Notes under the pieces: generated by a model
The model's database searches: none
Told to the model about the DNA's origin: nothing
The model's input: only the letters and a program-made list of their open reading frames with translations
In this document: piece by piece, positions 1 through 9,512 of the stretch
Position numbering within the stretch: the first letter of the stretch is position 1
Layout of the letters: each line of letters begins with the position of its first letter
Origin: Brooklawnia sp937867175
GTDB lineage: Bacteria > Actinomycetota > Actinomycetes > Propionibacteriales > Propionibacteriaceae
Assembly (NCBI GenBank): GCA_036821905.1
Contig: DAISIR010000021.1
Span: 1-48,446, forward strand
Length of the DNA: 48,446 bases
Reading direction: 5' to 3'
Position numbers and translations under genes: made by a program

Positions 1-981
1 GCTGCGGGTCAGCGTGTAGTGCCGGTTCTGGGCGACCTGGCTGGTGGGGCCGATCAGCCGGGAGAGCCGCGTCCGCCAGGGCAGGTGCGAGTTGAAGACG
101 CACCAGAACTCGCCGTCGTCGCTCAGCCCCCGGGCGGCTTCGGTGAACATCTCGAGTGCCGGGTCGCAGTCCTTGGCAGTGCCGCGATGGAAGGGCGGAT
201 TGCAGACGATCACGTCCAGGCTCGCGTCGGCGAAGTCGACCAGATCGGACGCCCAACGGGTCACCACCGCCGTGCCGGCAGCCGTGCGCCGGGTGGCGTC
301 CACCGCCGCCCAGGACGCGTCCACCGCGAAAACCTCGGAGTCCGGGTGCTCGCGGGCCAGCAGGGTGGCCAGGATCCCCGAGCCACAACCCAGATCAAGG
401 TAACGGTCCGCGTCCGCGATCGAGCCAAGGTGATCAATCAGCAGTTGCGTCCCGGCGTCGACGCGGCCGGCGGCGAAGGTGGCGCCGTGCCAGTGCAGGT
501 CGATCGGGTGGCCGGCGATGGTGGTCTGTCGGTGGCGGGGCCAGCTGAGCGGTCCGGGGATCGACCCCGACGCCAGCAGGGCGCGCGACTTCCGTTGGCC
601 CAACGAGGCGGAGACCTCCCGGAAATGTCGGGCGAGCACGTCATTCATTGACCGGTTCAGGTGCTTCTCGCGGGCGGCGCCCACGAGCCGAACGTCCGGT
701 TGGGCGTGGGCGGCAACCAGTTCGGCGTACTCCTGCAGCGCGCCCAACGACTTGGGAAGCCGCATCCAGACCAGGTCGACCCCGGCCAGGCTCGTGGCGT
801 CCAGTCGCTCGACCAGCAACTCTGCAGCCGCCGAGGCAGTGTCGCGGATGTCGTCGCACCAGACACTCACCCGGATGCCGTGCGTGCGTGCCAGCCCGAC
901 CAGGGCGGGTGCATCCACTATGAGCAGATGGGACGCGTGCCCCGGGCTGGCGGTCGCGATGATGGCGTCGACGGGATCCAT
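1..981 (-). CDS. Class I SAM-dependent methyltransferase, RsmC/RlmG-like (3' end cut by window)
   Basis: The reading frame is open from an ATG at 981 to the window edge, giving 327 residues without a stop; the C-terminus lies outside. Near the middle is a SAM-binding motif I (YLDLGCGSGILA), followed by a VCNPPFHRG motif. The NPPF signature is typical of methyltransferases that modify an exocyclic amino group of guanine or adenine, and the two-part layout (a degenerate N-terminal half, then the catalytic half) matches the 16S/23S rRNA guanine-N2 enzymes RsmC and RlmG. The likely role is rRNA modification in the cytoplasm, but the substrate cannot be read from sequence. A short ORF lies 58 bp upstream on the same strand and may share its transcript. 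Confidence 0.85.
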   Translation of the reverse strand, partial: MDPVDAIIATASPGHASHLLIVDAPALVGLARTHGIRVSVWCDDIRDTASAAAELLVERLDATSLAGVDLVWMRLPKSLGALQEYAELVAAHAQPDVRLVGAAREKHLNRSMNDVLARHFREVSASLGQRKSRALLASGSIPGPLSWPRHRQTTIAGHPIDLHWHGATFAAGRVDAGTQLLIDHLGSIADADRYLDLGCGSGILATLLAREHPDSEVFAVDASWAAVDATRRTAAGTAVVTRWASDLVDFADASLDVIVCNPPFHRGTAKDCDPALEMFTEAARGLSDDGEFWCVFNSHLPWRTRLSRLIGPTSQVAQNRHYTLTRS

Positions 982-1039
982 GGCTGAACGGCGAACGGGT
1001 GCACCGCGGAGGACGTGCCCGTTCGGTTCCTGGTTCAGG

Positions 1040-1171
1040 TCATTCGGTGGCCGTGAAGGACGCGAAGTCGTGCGACCGCGACCCCATGCCATCAGCCGTG
1101 GTCACGATCGGCTGGCCGGTGCCTTGGCCGCGTTCGACCTTCGGGACGTCATCAATCGAAGGCGTGAACAC
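1040..1171 (-). CDS. Small ORF, 43 codons, unknown function
   Basis: A GTG start at 1171 is preceded by a strong Shine-Dalgarno AAGGAG (1182-1177) at 5-nt spacing, and the frame runs 43 codons to TGA at 1042-1040. About 80% of codons end in G or C, as in neighbouring genes. The product begins VFTPSIDDVPKVERG and ends HDFASFTATE. It has no signal peptide, membrane segment or cysteine. I do not recognise the family. A TAGGGT box at 1236-1231 could be its -10 element, and the methyltransferase start lies 58 bp downstream on the same strand. It could be a genuine small protein, a peptide precursor or a leader ORF. Confidence 0.5.
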   Translation of the reverse strand: MFTPSIDDVPKVERGQGTGQPIVTTADGMGSRSHDFASFTATE

Positions 1172-1230
1172 GTGAGCTCCTTCAAGGTGGCCGATGGTTT
1201 GCCTCGCCGGGTTCGACGACCGGCAAGAAC

Positions 1231-1236
1231 ACCCTA
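1231..1236 (-). promoter_or_regulatory. Possible -10 box (TAGGGT) for the 43-codon ORF and methyltransferase
   Basis: TAGGGT on the minus strand matches the actinobacterial TANNNT -10 pattern and lies about 60 nt upstream of the GTG at 1171. No convincing -35 is visible. Confidence 0.3.
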
Positions 1237-1378
1237 GCGCCGAGTCGCGAGGCCGAGCCAGCGATGCGTCACGGCTTGCTGTGGACGCTGCTTACCGTCC
1301 TCGCGCTGATCGGTACCCGGTGGTGCCCCACGCCGGGTCGGGTCGAGCAAGAGACGGGAGTCGGCGCGTCCCGACTGG

Positions 1379-1384
1379 TAGCCT
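1379..1384 (+). promoter_or_regulatory. Possible -10 box (TAGCCT) giving a leaderless PDRP mRNA
   Basis: TAGCCT ends 6 nt before the ATG at 1391, the distance expected if transcription starts at or next to the start codon. No Shine-Dalgarno is visible in front of this gene. Confidence 0.4.
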
Positions 1385-1390
1385 CGGCCC

Positions 1391-2284
1391 ATGTCCGCCA
1401 GCGAACTGTACATCCACGTCATCGCCGACAGCTCTGGTGAGACCGCCGCAAGGCTCACCCGCGCGGCGCAGGCCCAATTCCCCGACGCGATCTTCACGAT
1501 TGTGCGCTATCCCCGGGTGAAGGACACCAACGCACTGCTCGGTGTCTTCGACCAGATCACCCAGGCGCGGGCCGAGCACGCCGATCGTCGGGTCGTGGTG
1601 CTGTTCACGCTGGTCAGGGAGAAGATGGCCAGCATGGTCGAACGCTACTGCGTCGACAAGCGGATTCCGTTCGCCAACATCCTCGGCGATACCCTGAAGG
1701 CGATCGAGCAGGCCACCGGACACGAGGCCGATGAGGTGGTGATGCGCCCCGTCGCGGTTGAGGCCGACTACTTCGACCGCATCAGCGCGATGGAGTTCGC
1801 GGTTCGGACCGACGACGGTGTCGCACCGGACGCGTTTCGCGATTGTGACATCTGCCTGATCGGTGCGTCCAGGTCGGGCAAGACACCGCTGTCACTCTAC
1901 TTGGGCTATGTCGGCTACAAGACCATGAATGTGCCGTTGGTGCCCGGCATCAAGCCGCCCGACGAACTGTTCCAGATCGAGCGCTGGCGAATCGTGGGCC
2001 TGACCATCGACCCCGAGCGGCTGCTCCAGATCCGTTCGCGCCGCGCCAAGACGTTGGGCGGCTACGGCACCAAGGACGGCGGTTATGCCGACCTGGTCAA
2101 GATCTACGACGAGTTGGAAGATGTCCGCCGGATCCAGCGTTCGCTGGGCTGCCCAGTCATTGACACCACCGGATTAGCCCTCGAGGAGGCTGCGGCACGG
2201 GTGACCGACATCGTTGAGGATCGGGCCCGCAAGGCGGGAACGCAACTTCGGCGGCTTGCGGGCAGCCCGAAGATCGCCCCCTGA
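1391..2284 (+). CDS. Pyruvate phosphate dikinase / PEP synthase regulatory protein (DUF299 kinase-pyrophosphorylase)
   Basis: A 297-residue protein opening SELYIHVIADSSGETA, as in the DUF299 family, with the P-loop-like GASRSGKTPLS at residues 158-168. Family members (plant PDRP, bacterial PpsR) use ADP to phosphorylate an active-site threonine of PPDK or PEP synthase, switching it off, and remove that phosphate with inorganic phosphate to switch it on. The ppdK gene starts 175 bp downstream on the same strand, so the two form an enzyme-regulator pair, and PPDK has the expected Thr two residues before its catalytic His. The ATG at 1391 is chosen because the homologous N-terminus starts there and a -10-like box sits 6 nt before it. 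Confidence 0.92.
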   Translation: MSASELYIHVIADSSGETAARLTRAAQAQFPDAIFTIVRYPRVKDTNALLGVFDQITQARAEHADRRVVVLFTLVREKMASMVERYCVDKRIPFANILGDTLKAIEQATGHEADEVVMRPVAVEADYFDRISAMEFAVRTDDGVAPDAFRDCDICLIGASRSGKTPLSLYLGYVGYKTMNVPLVPGIKPPDELFQIERWRIVGLTIDPERLLQIRSRRAKTLGGYGTKDGGYADLVKIYDELEDVRRIQRSLGCPVIDTTGLALEEAAARVTDIVEDRARKAGTQLRRLAGSPKIAP

Positions 2285-2340
2285 ACGCACTACGCCACGA
2301 CAGGCGGCGGTTCGGGCCGCGTCCGACGGCTGGTCGTCGA

Positions 2341-2371
2341 TTCACGTCTTCGGCTGTGGACGAGGCACAAT
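2341..2371 (+). promoter_or_regulatory. Candidate ppdK promoter
   Basis: TTCACG (2341-2346) and CACAAT (2366-2371) are separated by 19 bp and lie about 90 nt before the ppdK start. The match to consensus is moderate; no other good candidate is visible in the 175-bp gap. Confidence 0.25.
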
Positions 2372-2443
2372 AGGTGCCGTGCGGGCTCCGCCGACGGGGC
2401 CCGGAGGCAAACGACACGGACCTCGTGCACGATTCCGCAAGTC

Positions 2444-2450
2444 AAAGGAG
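2444..2450 (+). promoter_or_regulatory. Ribosome binding site fixing the ppdK TTG start
   Basis: AAAGGAG ends 9 nt before the TTG at 2460. The frame is open far upstream, back into the regulatory gene, so this site and the conserved TEKYIYD N-terminus decide the start. Confidence 0.75.
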
Positions 2451-2459
2451 AACCCAGCG

Positions 2460-5108
<2,649 letters not shown>

Positions 5109-5122
5109 CCATCGCCTGAGCA

Positions 5123-5167
5123 AACGCAACAGGCCCGGCCCTCAGTGGGGGCCGGGCCTGTTGCGTT
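5123..5167. terminator. Bidirectional intrinsic terminator between ppdK and the GH3 gene
   Basis: A perfect 19-bp inverted repeat (arms 5123-5141 and 5149-5167) with a 7-nt loop lies between convergent genes. The arms begin AACGCAACAGG. There is no clear T tract, common in GC-rich actinobacteria. It can serve both strands. Confidence 0.85.
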
Positions 5168-5187
5168 GTGGGTCGAAGCTCAACCGA

Positions 5188-6912
5188 TCAGAGCTTGGCC
5201 TGCCACTTGTCGGCCCAGACCAAGCTGTTCGGCTTGCCTTGGAACTCCGACTTGCCCTCCAGCTTGTCGAGGGTGGCGATCACGTTCGCTTCGTTCGGAT
5301 GGTAGGCGTTGATGTAGCACTTCACCATGGTGGCGTCATGCAGGTGGGTGGTGAAGTTGTGGCTGACCATGAAGGTCGGCACCTCCCAGACGTACCACGG
5401 GCATTCGTTGCTCATGGCGGTCTTCCACTGGATGCGGTAGTTGTTCTGCGCGCCGTAGCCGATGATCTCGGCCAGGATCAGCGCCGCGTCCACCTCGTCG
5501 CGGTACTTCAGGGTAGGGCCTTTCACCCTGGTGGTGCCGTCGTTGACCGCAGGCTCGTAGCCGCGCCGCCGCAGCTCCTCCACATAGAGGTTGACCATCT
5601 GGGCCTCGCCGCCGCCGGCGATGCCGCCCTTCTCGCCGGTCAGGTGGTAGATCCTGATCCGCTTGTGGTCGGTCGGGTTCAGCGGCAACTGGTCGAGGGT
5701 GTTCTTGACCAGGGTGATGCCGAGGTCGGCCGCCTCGTCGCGCATCCGCAGGTGCTCCTCGCAGCCGACGGCCTCGAGGTCCGCGGGCTTGGTGAGCAGC
5801 GTGCCGGCGGCCTGCTTCTCATGCAGTCGCAGCTTGGCCTTCAGGCCGAGGACGCGGCGGTTCGCATCGTCCAGGCGTTCCTTGGTGATGACGCCGTTCT
5901 CGACGCCGGCCTTCATGAAGCCGAAGTCTTCTTCAAGGTTGTTGAAGAACAGGAAGGCGTCGCAACCGGCAGCGATCGCCAGCGGGACGTAGTCCTCGCG
6001 TCGCATGGCTGAGGTCATGCCCAGCATGTGCGATGCGTCGGTGATGACCGCACCGTTGAAGCCGAGCTGGGTCTTCAGCAGGCCATTCAGCAGCTCATCG
6101 GCGAGGGTGGCGGGCAGGATGTCGGCGTCCGCCAGCTCTGGATTGAGCTTCTGCTGGTAGTACGGCAGCGCGATGTGGCCGGCCATGACCATCTCGACGC
6201 CGTTGGCGATGTGGGCCTGGTAGACCCTGCCGAACGAGGCGTCCCACTCGTCGGGCTGCAACTCGTTCACGCCGAGGATCAAGTGCTGGTCGCGCTCCTC
6301 GGTGCCGTCGCCCGGCCAGTGCTTGACGCAGGTCAGGATGCCGGACTCGCGCTGGCCCTCGACGAACGGGATCGTGTACTTGATCACATCGTCGGCGGTG
6401 GTGCCGTAGGCGCGGGTGTTCACGATGGTGTTGCGCCAGTTCTTCAAGATGTCGACGCAAGGGTCGAAGTTCAGGTTGGCGCCGATCGCGCGCATTTCGC
6501 GTCCCGACACGTAGCCGGCGTTGCGGGCCACCTCGACCGAACCGGTGGCCTCGGTCTGGGCGCCGCTGGCGACGTAGGTGCCATCGCTCATCGCGCCGTT
6601 GCCGCCCGAGTCACAGTTGGCTGCGATCAACAGCGGGATCTTCGAGGCCCGCTGCAGGCGGTTGAGCAGGTCTTGCACCTTGTCGGAGGTGCCGCCGTGG
6701 TAGCGGGCGATGCCGATGTGGAACTTCTCGATGATCTCTTCGGCGGTGTACGGATTGCCGGAGAACTCGTCCACACCGAAGAAGAACAAGTTGGTGAACA
6801 GTTGGCCCACCTGTTCGTCCAGCGTCATGTCGGCAAGGGTTTCTTCGACCCAGGCGATCTGGCCTTCGTCAAGGTTGTAGGGGGCGGCTGTCAGGTCTAC
6901 GAGCTTGGGCAT
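5188..6912 (-). CDS. Glycoside hydrolase family 3 protein (beta-N-acetylhexosaminidase-like)
   Basis: A 574-residue protein without a signal peptide, so probably cytoplasmic. The GH3 barrel is clear: KHWPGDGTEERDQH at 197-210 corresponds to the NagZ motif KH-PG-G----D-H, giving the Asp208/His210 dyad used as general acid/base by GH3 N-acetylglucosaminidases. ITDAS at 290-294 supplies the nucleophile Asp292. The roughly 200-residue C-terminal part looks like the second GH3 domain. The likely reaction is hydrolysis of beta-linked amino sugars such as muropeptide or chitin fragments, though another beta-glycosidase activity is possible. It follows the HAD gene by 13 bp and has AGAGGAA upstream of its ATG, so the two are probably co-transcribed. 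Confidence 0.85.
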   Translation of the reverse strand: MPKLVDLTAAPYNLDEGQIAWVEETLADMTLDEQVGQLFTNLFFFGVDEFSGNPYTAEEIIEKFHIGIARYHGGTSDKVQDLLNRLQRASKIPLLIAANCDSGGNGAMSDGTYVASGAQTEATGSVEVARNAGYVSGREMRAIGANLNFDPCVDILKNWRNTIVNTRAYGTTADDVIKYTIPFVEGQRESGILTCVKHWPGDGTEERDQHLILGVNELQPDEWDASFGRVYQAHIANGVEMVMAGHIALPYYQQKLNPELADADILPATLADELLNGLLKTQLGFNGAVITDASHMLGMTSAMRREDYVPLAIAAGCDAFLFFNNLEEDFGFMKAGVENGVITKERLDDANRRVLGLKAKLRLHEKQAAGTLLTKPADLEAVGCEEHLRMRDEAADLGITLVKNTLDQLPLNPTDHKRIRIYHLTGEKGGIAGGGEAQMVNLYVEELRRRGYEPAVNDGTTRVKGPTLKYRDEVDAALILAEIIGYGAQNNYRIQWKTAMSNECPWYVWEVPTFMVSHNFTTHLHDATMVKCYINAYHPNEANVIATLDKLEGKSEFQGKPNSLVWADKWQAKL

Positions 6913-6925
6913 TGGTTGGTTCCTC

Positions 6926-7861
6926 TCACTTCACCTTGGGCATGGTGACCTTGCGGTTGCCCGAGATGGTCTCCCACGGGACCTCGTCCGGCAGCTTGGC
7001 GTTGAACTCGGTGGTCAGCATCTCCTGGTACTCACCGGCGAAGGTGCCGTCCAGGAACTTGCCGAGGGCCTCGTCCTTGAAGCGCTGCCAGGAGCGCTTC
7101 TCTTCGCCCGGCAGGATCGGGTAGTACAGGCACTGGGCCTTCTTCGCCGCGTCGCGGTCGCCGGGGGCGTCGCCGATCAGCATGATCTTGTCGGGGTCGT
7201 ACTTGCCGGTGGCGGCGTACTGCACGTGCTCGGCCTTCGAGCCCATCTCCTGGCCGGCGATCACCTTCATGTACTTGGCGATGTCGTGGGCGTTCCACTC
7301 GTAGGTGAGGGCATGCAGCGGGGTCGCCGAAACGGTCATGGCGTCGACGTCGTCCTGCAGCGCGATCAAGGCCTCGCGGACGCCGGGGAACGGGCCGCAG
7401 CCGTGCACCATGTCGGCGATGGCCGCGTTCACGCCGTCGCCCCAACGGATCGCCCGGGCGATGGTCTCGGACGGGTGGTCCTCGTAGAACTTCGCGATGC
7501 CCTTGTCGGACAGCGGGTAGCCGGGAGCCGCGGTGAACTCGCCCAGCTCGGGGTAATCGGGGATCGTTACGCCACGCTCGGCCACGTCGACGCGGTCGCG
7601 CAGCAGGTCGAGCAATTGCTTCAGGGCCAGCCAGCGGTTCAGCCCTCGCGTCACCGAGTAGAGGTTGACGAACAGCGCGGTCTGGCGGGCCAACGTCGAG
7701 ATCGGTTGCAGGTCCCAGAACTTGATGTAGCAGGGGGTGAAGCACTCCTGGTGCTTGATGTCCATGGCGTCCATGGCGCACCCGTCGGAGTCGATGCCGA
7801 CGAAGTACTTCTTCGTGGGCACGAAATCGACGAGTGGCTGGGCCGCTTCGGGATGACTCAC
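6926..7861 (-). CDS. HAD-superfamily hydrolase
   Basis: A 311-residue protein with HAD motif I as DSDGCAMD near the N-terminus, motif II in MTVSATP and motif IV in GDAPGDRDAA, so the phosphatase core is intact. A large helical insertion separates motif I from motif II. The start is set at GTG 7861 because AAGGAGG lies 5 nt upstream; the open frame extends 18 codons further but has no ribosome site there. The GH3 gene follows 13 bp downstream, suggesting that the pair releases and then dephosphorylates a sugar, or the reverse. The exact substrate is unknown. Confidence 0.8.
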   Translation of the reverse strand: MSHPEAAQPLVDFVPTKKYFVGIDSDGCAMDAMDIKHQECFTPCYIKFWDLQPISTLARQTALFVNLYSVTRGLNRWLALKQLLDLLRDRVDVAERGVTIPDYPELGEFTAAPGYPLSDKGIAKFYEDHPSETIARAIRWGDGVNAAIADMVHGCGPFPGVREALIALQDDVDAMTVSATPLHALTYEWNAHDIAKYMKVIAGQEMGSKAEHVQYAATGKYDPDKIMLIGDAPGDRDAAKKAQCLYYPILPGEEKRSWQRFKDEALGKFLDGTFAGEYQEMLTTEFNAKLPDEVPWETISGNRKVTMPKVK

Positions 7862-7888
7862 AACGTCCTCCTTGGCGTCGGGTTTAAG

Positions 7889-7910
7889 GGGGACACCAGG
7901 AAGTGTCCCC
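7889..7910. promoter_or_regulatory. Palindrome in the HAD-GH3 leader, candidate operator
   Basis: GGGGACAC (7889-7896) and GTGTCCCC (7903-7910) are perfect inverted arms around a 6-nt spacer. The element lies 18 bp upstream of the HAD ribosome binding site, directly after a possible minus-strand -10 box TACCTT (7919-7914). This is the position of a repressor operator overlapping the transcription start, but a 5'-UTR hairpin is equally possible. Confidence 0.5.
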
Positions 7911-7963
7911 GGCAAGGTATTTCCATCAACCTACCCGGAACGCGAGCCGCCTCGCCAGTGGGG

Positions 7964-8067
7964 CTGGATGGTCCTTGCGGACTGGTGGTGCAGGCGTCCG
8001 GCCGGCGTGGTGGGGCTGGATGGTCCTTGGGGACTGGTGGTGCAGGCGCTGCATCGGCTGGCCCGGG
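7964..8067 (+). repeat. 52-bp tandem repeat, two units upstream of the nuclease-fold gene
   Basis: Units begin at 7964 and 8016 with the core CTGGATGGTCCTTGSGGAC and continue TGGTGGTGCAGGCG. The core contains a small GTCC-GGAC inverted repeat. The period of 52 bp is not a multiple of three and no gene covers the units, so they are non-coding. The same family recurs downstream of the gene at 9021-9228. Confidence 0.85.
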
Positions 8068-8143
8068 CCGTTGCCGTCTCCGAGTTGTCCACACAATCCG
8101 GAGGGCGGTTGACCCGCCGCCTCATCCCCGATCGAATGCGCAC

Positions 8144-9013
8144 ATGCCACCCCTCACCTGTAAGGAAGCCCGCGAGCTGGGCATCAGCCGTCGTCACCTC
8201 TACTCTTCCGCGTATCGGCAGCTGTACCGCGGCGTCTTCGTGCCAGCAGACGAGCCGTTGACAGTCGCGACATGGACCAATGCCGCCCGCCTGATCCTGC
8301 CGACCGACGCGCAGCCGACAGGGCTCACTGCTTTGCAGTTGGCCGGCGTCGACCTGGGGCAACCCCTGCCGCTGCATTTCGCCACCGCCACCCAAGTGCG
8401 ATGTCGGCGTCCCGACCTCGAACTGCACAGGCGCGAGCCCGGCAAGGTGACTCGTGCGATGGCGCTGGCCGAGCACTGCTCCGCGGTTGCGCTGGTCGAT
8501 GCTGTGACAGTGGCTGACCGCGCCGTCCAGTTGGAGATCATTCCCTTTGCGGAGATCTTCGGCCTCCGGGAGCACCCGAGCCGCCGGGTGCGGGCAGCCG
8601 CCAGATTGGTGCGCCCGGGAGCCGAATCGCCACAGGAGACCAGGACGAGGCTGTGCCTGGTGCTGGCCGGCCTACCCGAGCCCCAGTTGCAGGTAGTGGT
8701 TCGCGATGACGGACGCTTCGTCGGCCGTTTCGACATGGGGTACGAGGAGTACGCCCTCCTGATTGAGTATGAAGGCGATCAACATCGCGTCGACAAGCGG
8801 CAATGGTCGACTGACATTTTGCGGGAGGAACGTGCGCGGCAGTTGGGACGATCAGTGGTACGGATCACCGGCGAGTTGTTTCGCGACCCCTGGGCACAGG
8901 TGCTGCGCGTCCATCGGGAGCTGGTTCAGCGCGGCTACCGCGGCCCCGAGCCGAGCCCCTCGCCTGCATGGGAGGCGGCATTTGGGTCCGTCCGGGGCCG
9001 CCGAGCGACCTGA
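8144..9013 (+). CDS. AbiEi-like / DUF559 domain protein (Vsr/PD-(D/E)XK nuclease fold)
   Basis: A 289-residue protein. The N-terminal ~100 residues (LGISRRHLY...YRQLYRGVFVP) match the winged-helix AbiEi-type region common in actinobacteria. The C-terminal part has an endonuclease-like pattern: E165 in ESPQE, D197 in GRFDMGY and E208-Y-E210-G-D212-Q-H214, typical of DUF559/Vsr-like domains. It probably acts on nucleic acid, but many family members are uncharacterised and labelled AbiEi antitoxin-like. No partner toxin gene is adjacent. The ATG at 8144 is the first plausible start and lacks a Shine-Dalgarno. The gene is bracketed by 52-bp direct repeats, which suggests a mobile or recombining cassette. 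Confidence 0.75.
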   Translation: MPPLTCKEARELGISRRHLYSSAYRQLYRGVFVPADEPLTVATWTNAARLILPTDAQPTGLTALQLAGVDLGQPLPLHFATATQVRCRRPDLELHRREPGKVTRAMALAEHCSAVALVDAVTVADRAVQLEIIPFAEIFGLREHPSRRVRAAARLVRPGAESPQETRTRLCLVLAGLPEPQLQVVVRDDGRFVGRFDMGYEEYALLIEYEGDQHRVDKRQWSTDILREERARQLGRSVVRITGELFRDPWAQVLRVHRELVQRGYRGPEPSPSPAWEAAFGSVRGRRAT

Positions 9014-9020
9014 TCCGGGT

Positions 9021-9228
9021 CTGGATGGTCCTTGGGGACTGGTGGTGCAGGCGTCCGGCTGGCGTGGTGGGTCTGGATGGTCCTTGGGGACGGGGTGTGC
9101 TCGGGTTGGGCCCGTTGGGTGGGTCTGGATGGCCCTTGGGGACGGGGTGTGCTCGGGTTGGGCCCGTTGGGTGGGTCTGGGTGGTCCATGGGGACGGGTT
9201 GTGTGCGCGTCCAGCCCCAGAAGGGGCC
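9021..9228 (+). repeat. 52-bp tandem repeat, four units downstream of the nuclease-fold gene
   Basis: Units start at 9021, 9073, 9125 and 9177, an exact 52-bp period. The shared core is CTGGATGGTCCTTGGGGAC (one or two changes in the third and fourth units). Unit 9021 matches upstream unit 7964 at 49 of 52 positions. Units 9073 and 9125 differ at one position and carry a different second half with a CGGG-TTGGG-CCCG hairpin. The fourth unit diverges after its core. Confidence 0.85.
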
Positions 9229-9272
9229 CCCTGGCATGGGGGTCGGCGCGGACGCCGTGGCCGCGTTCAACT

Positions 9273-9302
9273 TTGTGGCCATCAGGGGTGATGGGTTAGG
9301 GT
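9273..9302 (+). promoter_or_regulatory. Promoter for the leader peptide and metQNI
   Basis: TTGTGG (9273-9278) and TAGGGT (9297-9302) are separated by 18 bp. The -10 box ends 7 nt before the ATG at 9310, so the transcript would begin at or just before that codon (leaderless). Confidence 0.55.
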
Positions 9303-9309
9303 GCATCCC

Positions 9310-9390
9310 ATGGGTTTCGACACGGTCACGCGCGGCATCAGCCGCCACACCGTGATGATGCCCATGTGCTGTCGGTGCATGCCCGCCTGA
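9310..9390 (+). CDS. Methionine/cysteine-rich leader peptide (26 aa) upstream of metQNI
   Basis: ATG at 9310 opens a 26-codon ORF ending TGA at 9388-9390. Its last eleven residues are MMPMCCRCMPA; overall five Met and three Cys occur in 26 residues, far above chance for two rare amino acids. There is no Shine-Dalgarno, but a -10 box lies 7 nt before the ATG, as for a leaderless mRNA. The next gene is a methionine importer. Cysteine-rich leaderless ORFs acting as attenuators are known in mycobacteria. By analogy, ribosomes stalling in the Met/Cys cluster when charged tRNA is scarce would change folding of the RNA before metQ. The regulatory role is inference. Confidence 0.6.
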   Translation: MGFDTVTRGISRHTVMMPMCCRCMPA

Positions 9391-9506
9391 CAGCACGGAC
9401 CCGATCGCTCCTCGACCGAGTTGCAGCGAATGGTGTCCTTTTCGGCGCAGATCGCTGCGGACCGTGCTGTTGGACGATCATGTATTCCGTCACCTAAGAG
9501 AAGGAC
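9390..9506 (+). promoter_or_regulatory. Candidate attenuator between the leader peptide and metQ
   Basis: ACAGCACGG (9390-9398), beginning inside the leader stop codon, is perfectly complementary to CCGTGCTGT (9462-9470). A nested hairpin CGCAG-ATCG-CTGCG lies at 9446-9459. GTCCTT (9435-9440) can pair with AAGGAC (9501-9506), covering the metQ ribosome binding site. A ribosome at the leader stop would block the first arm, so alternative structures are possible. No T-rich terminator is visible, so control of translation initiation is more likely than termination. Confidence 0.4.
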
Positions 9507-9512
9507 TCACAC

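Noticed and set aside
1264..1390. ORF beginning MRHGLLWTLLTVLALIG, resembling a signal peptide
   Set aside because: It continues out of frame into the PDRP gene with atypical composition, and no ribosome site precedes it.
7964..9228. CRISPR array or CRISPR-like locus
   Set aside because: The 52-bp units are contiguous near-copies, not short identical repeats separated by unique spacers, and no cas genes are present.
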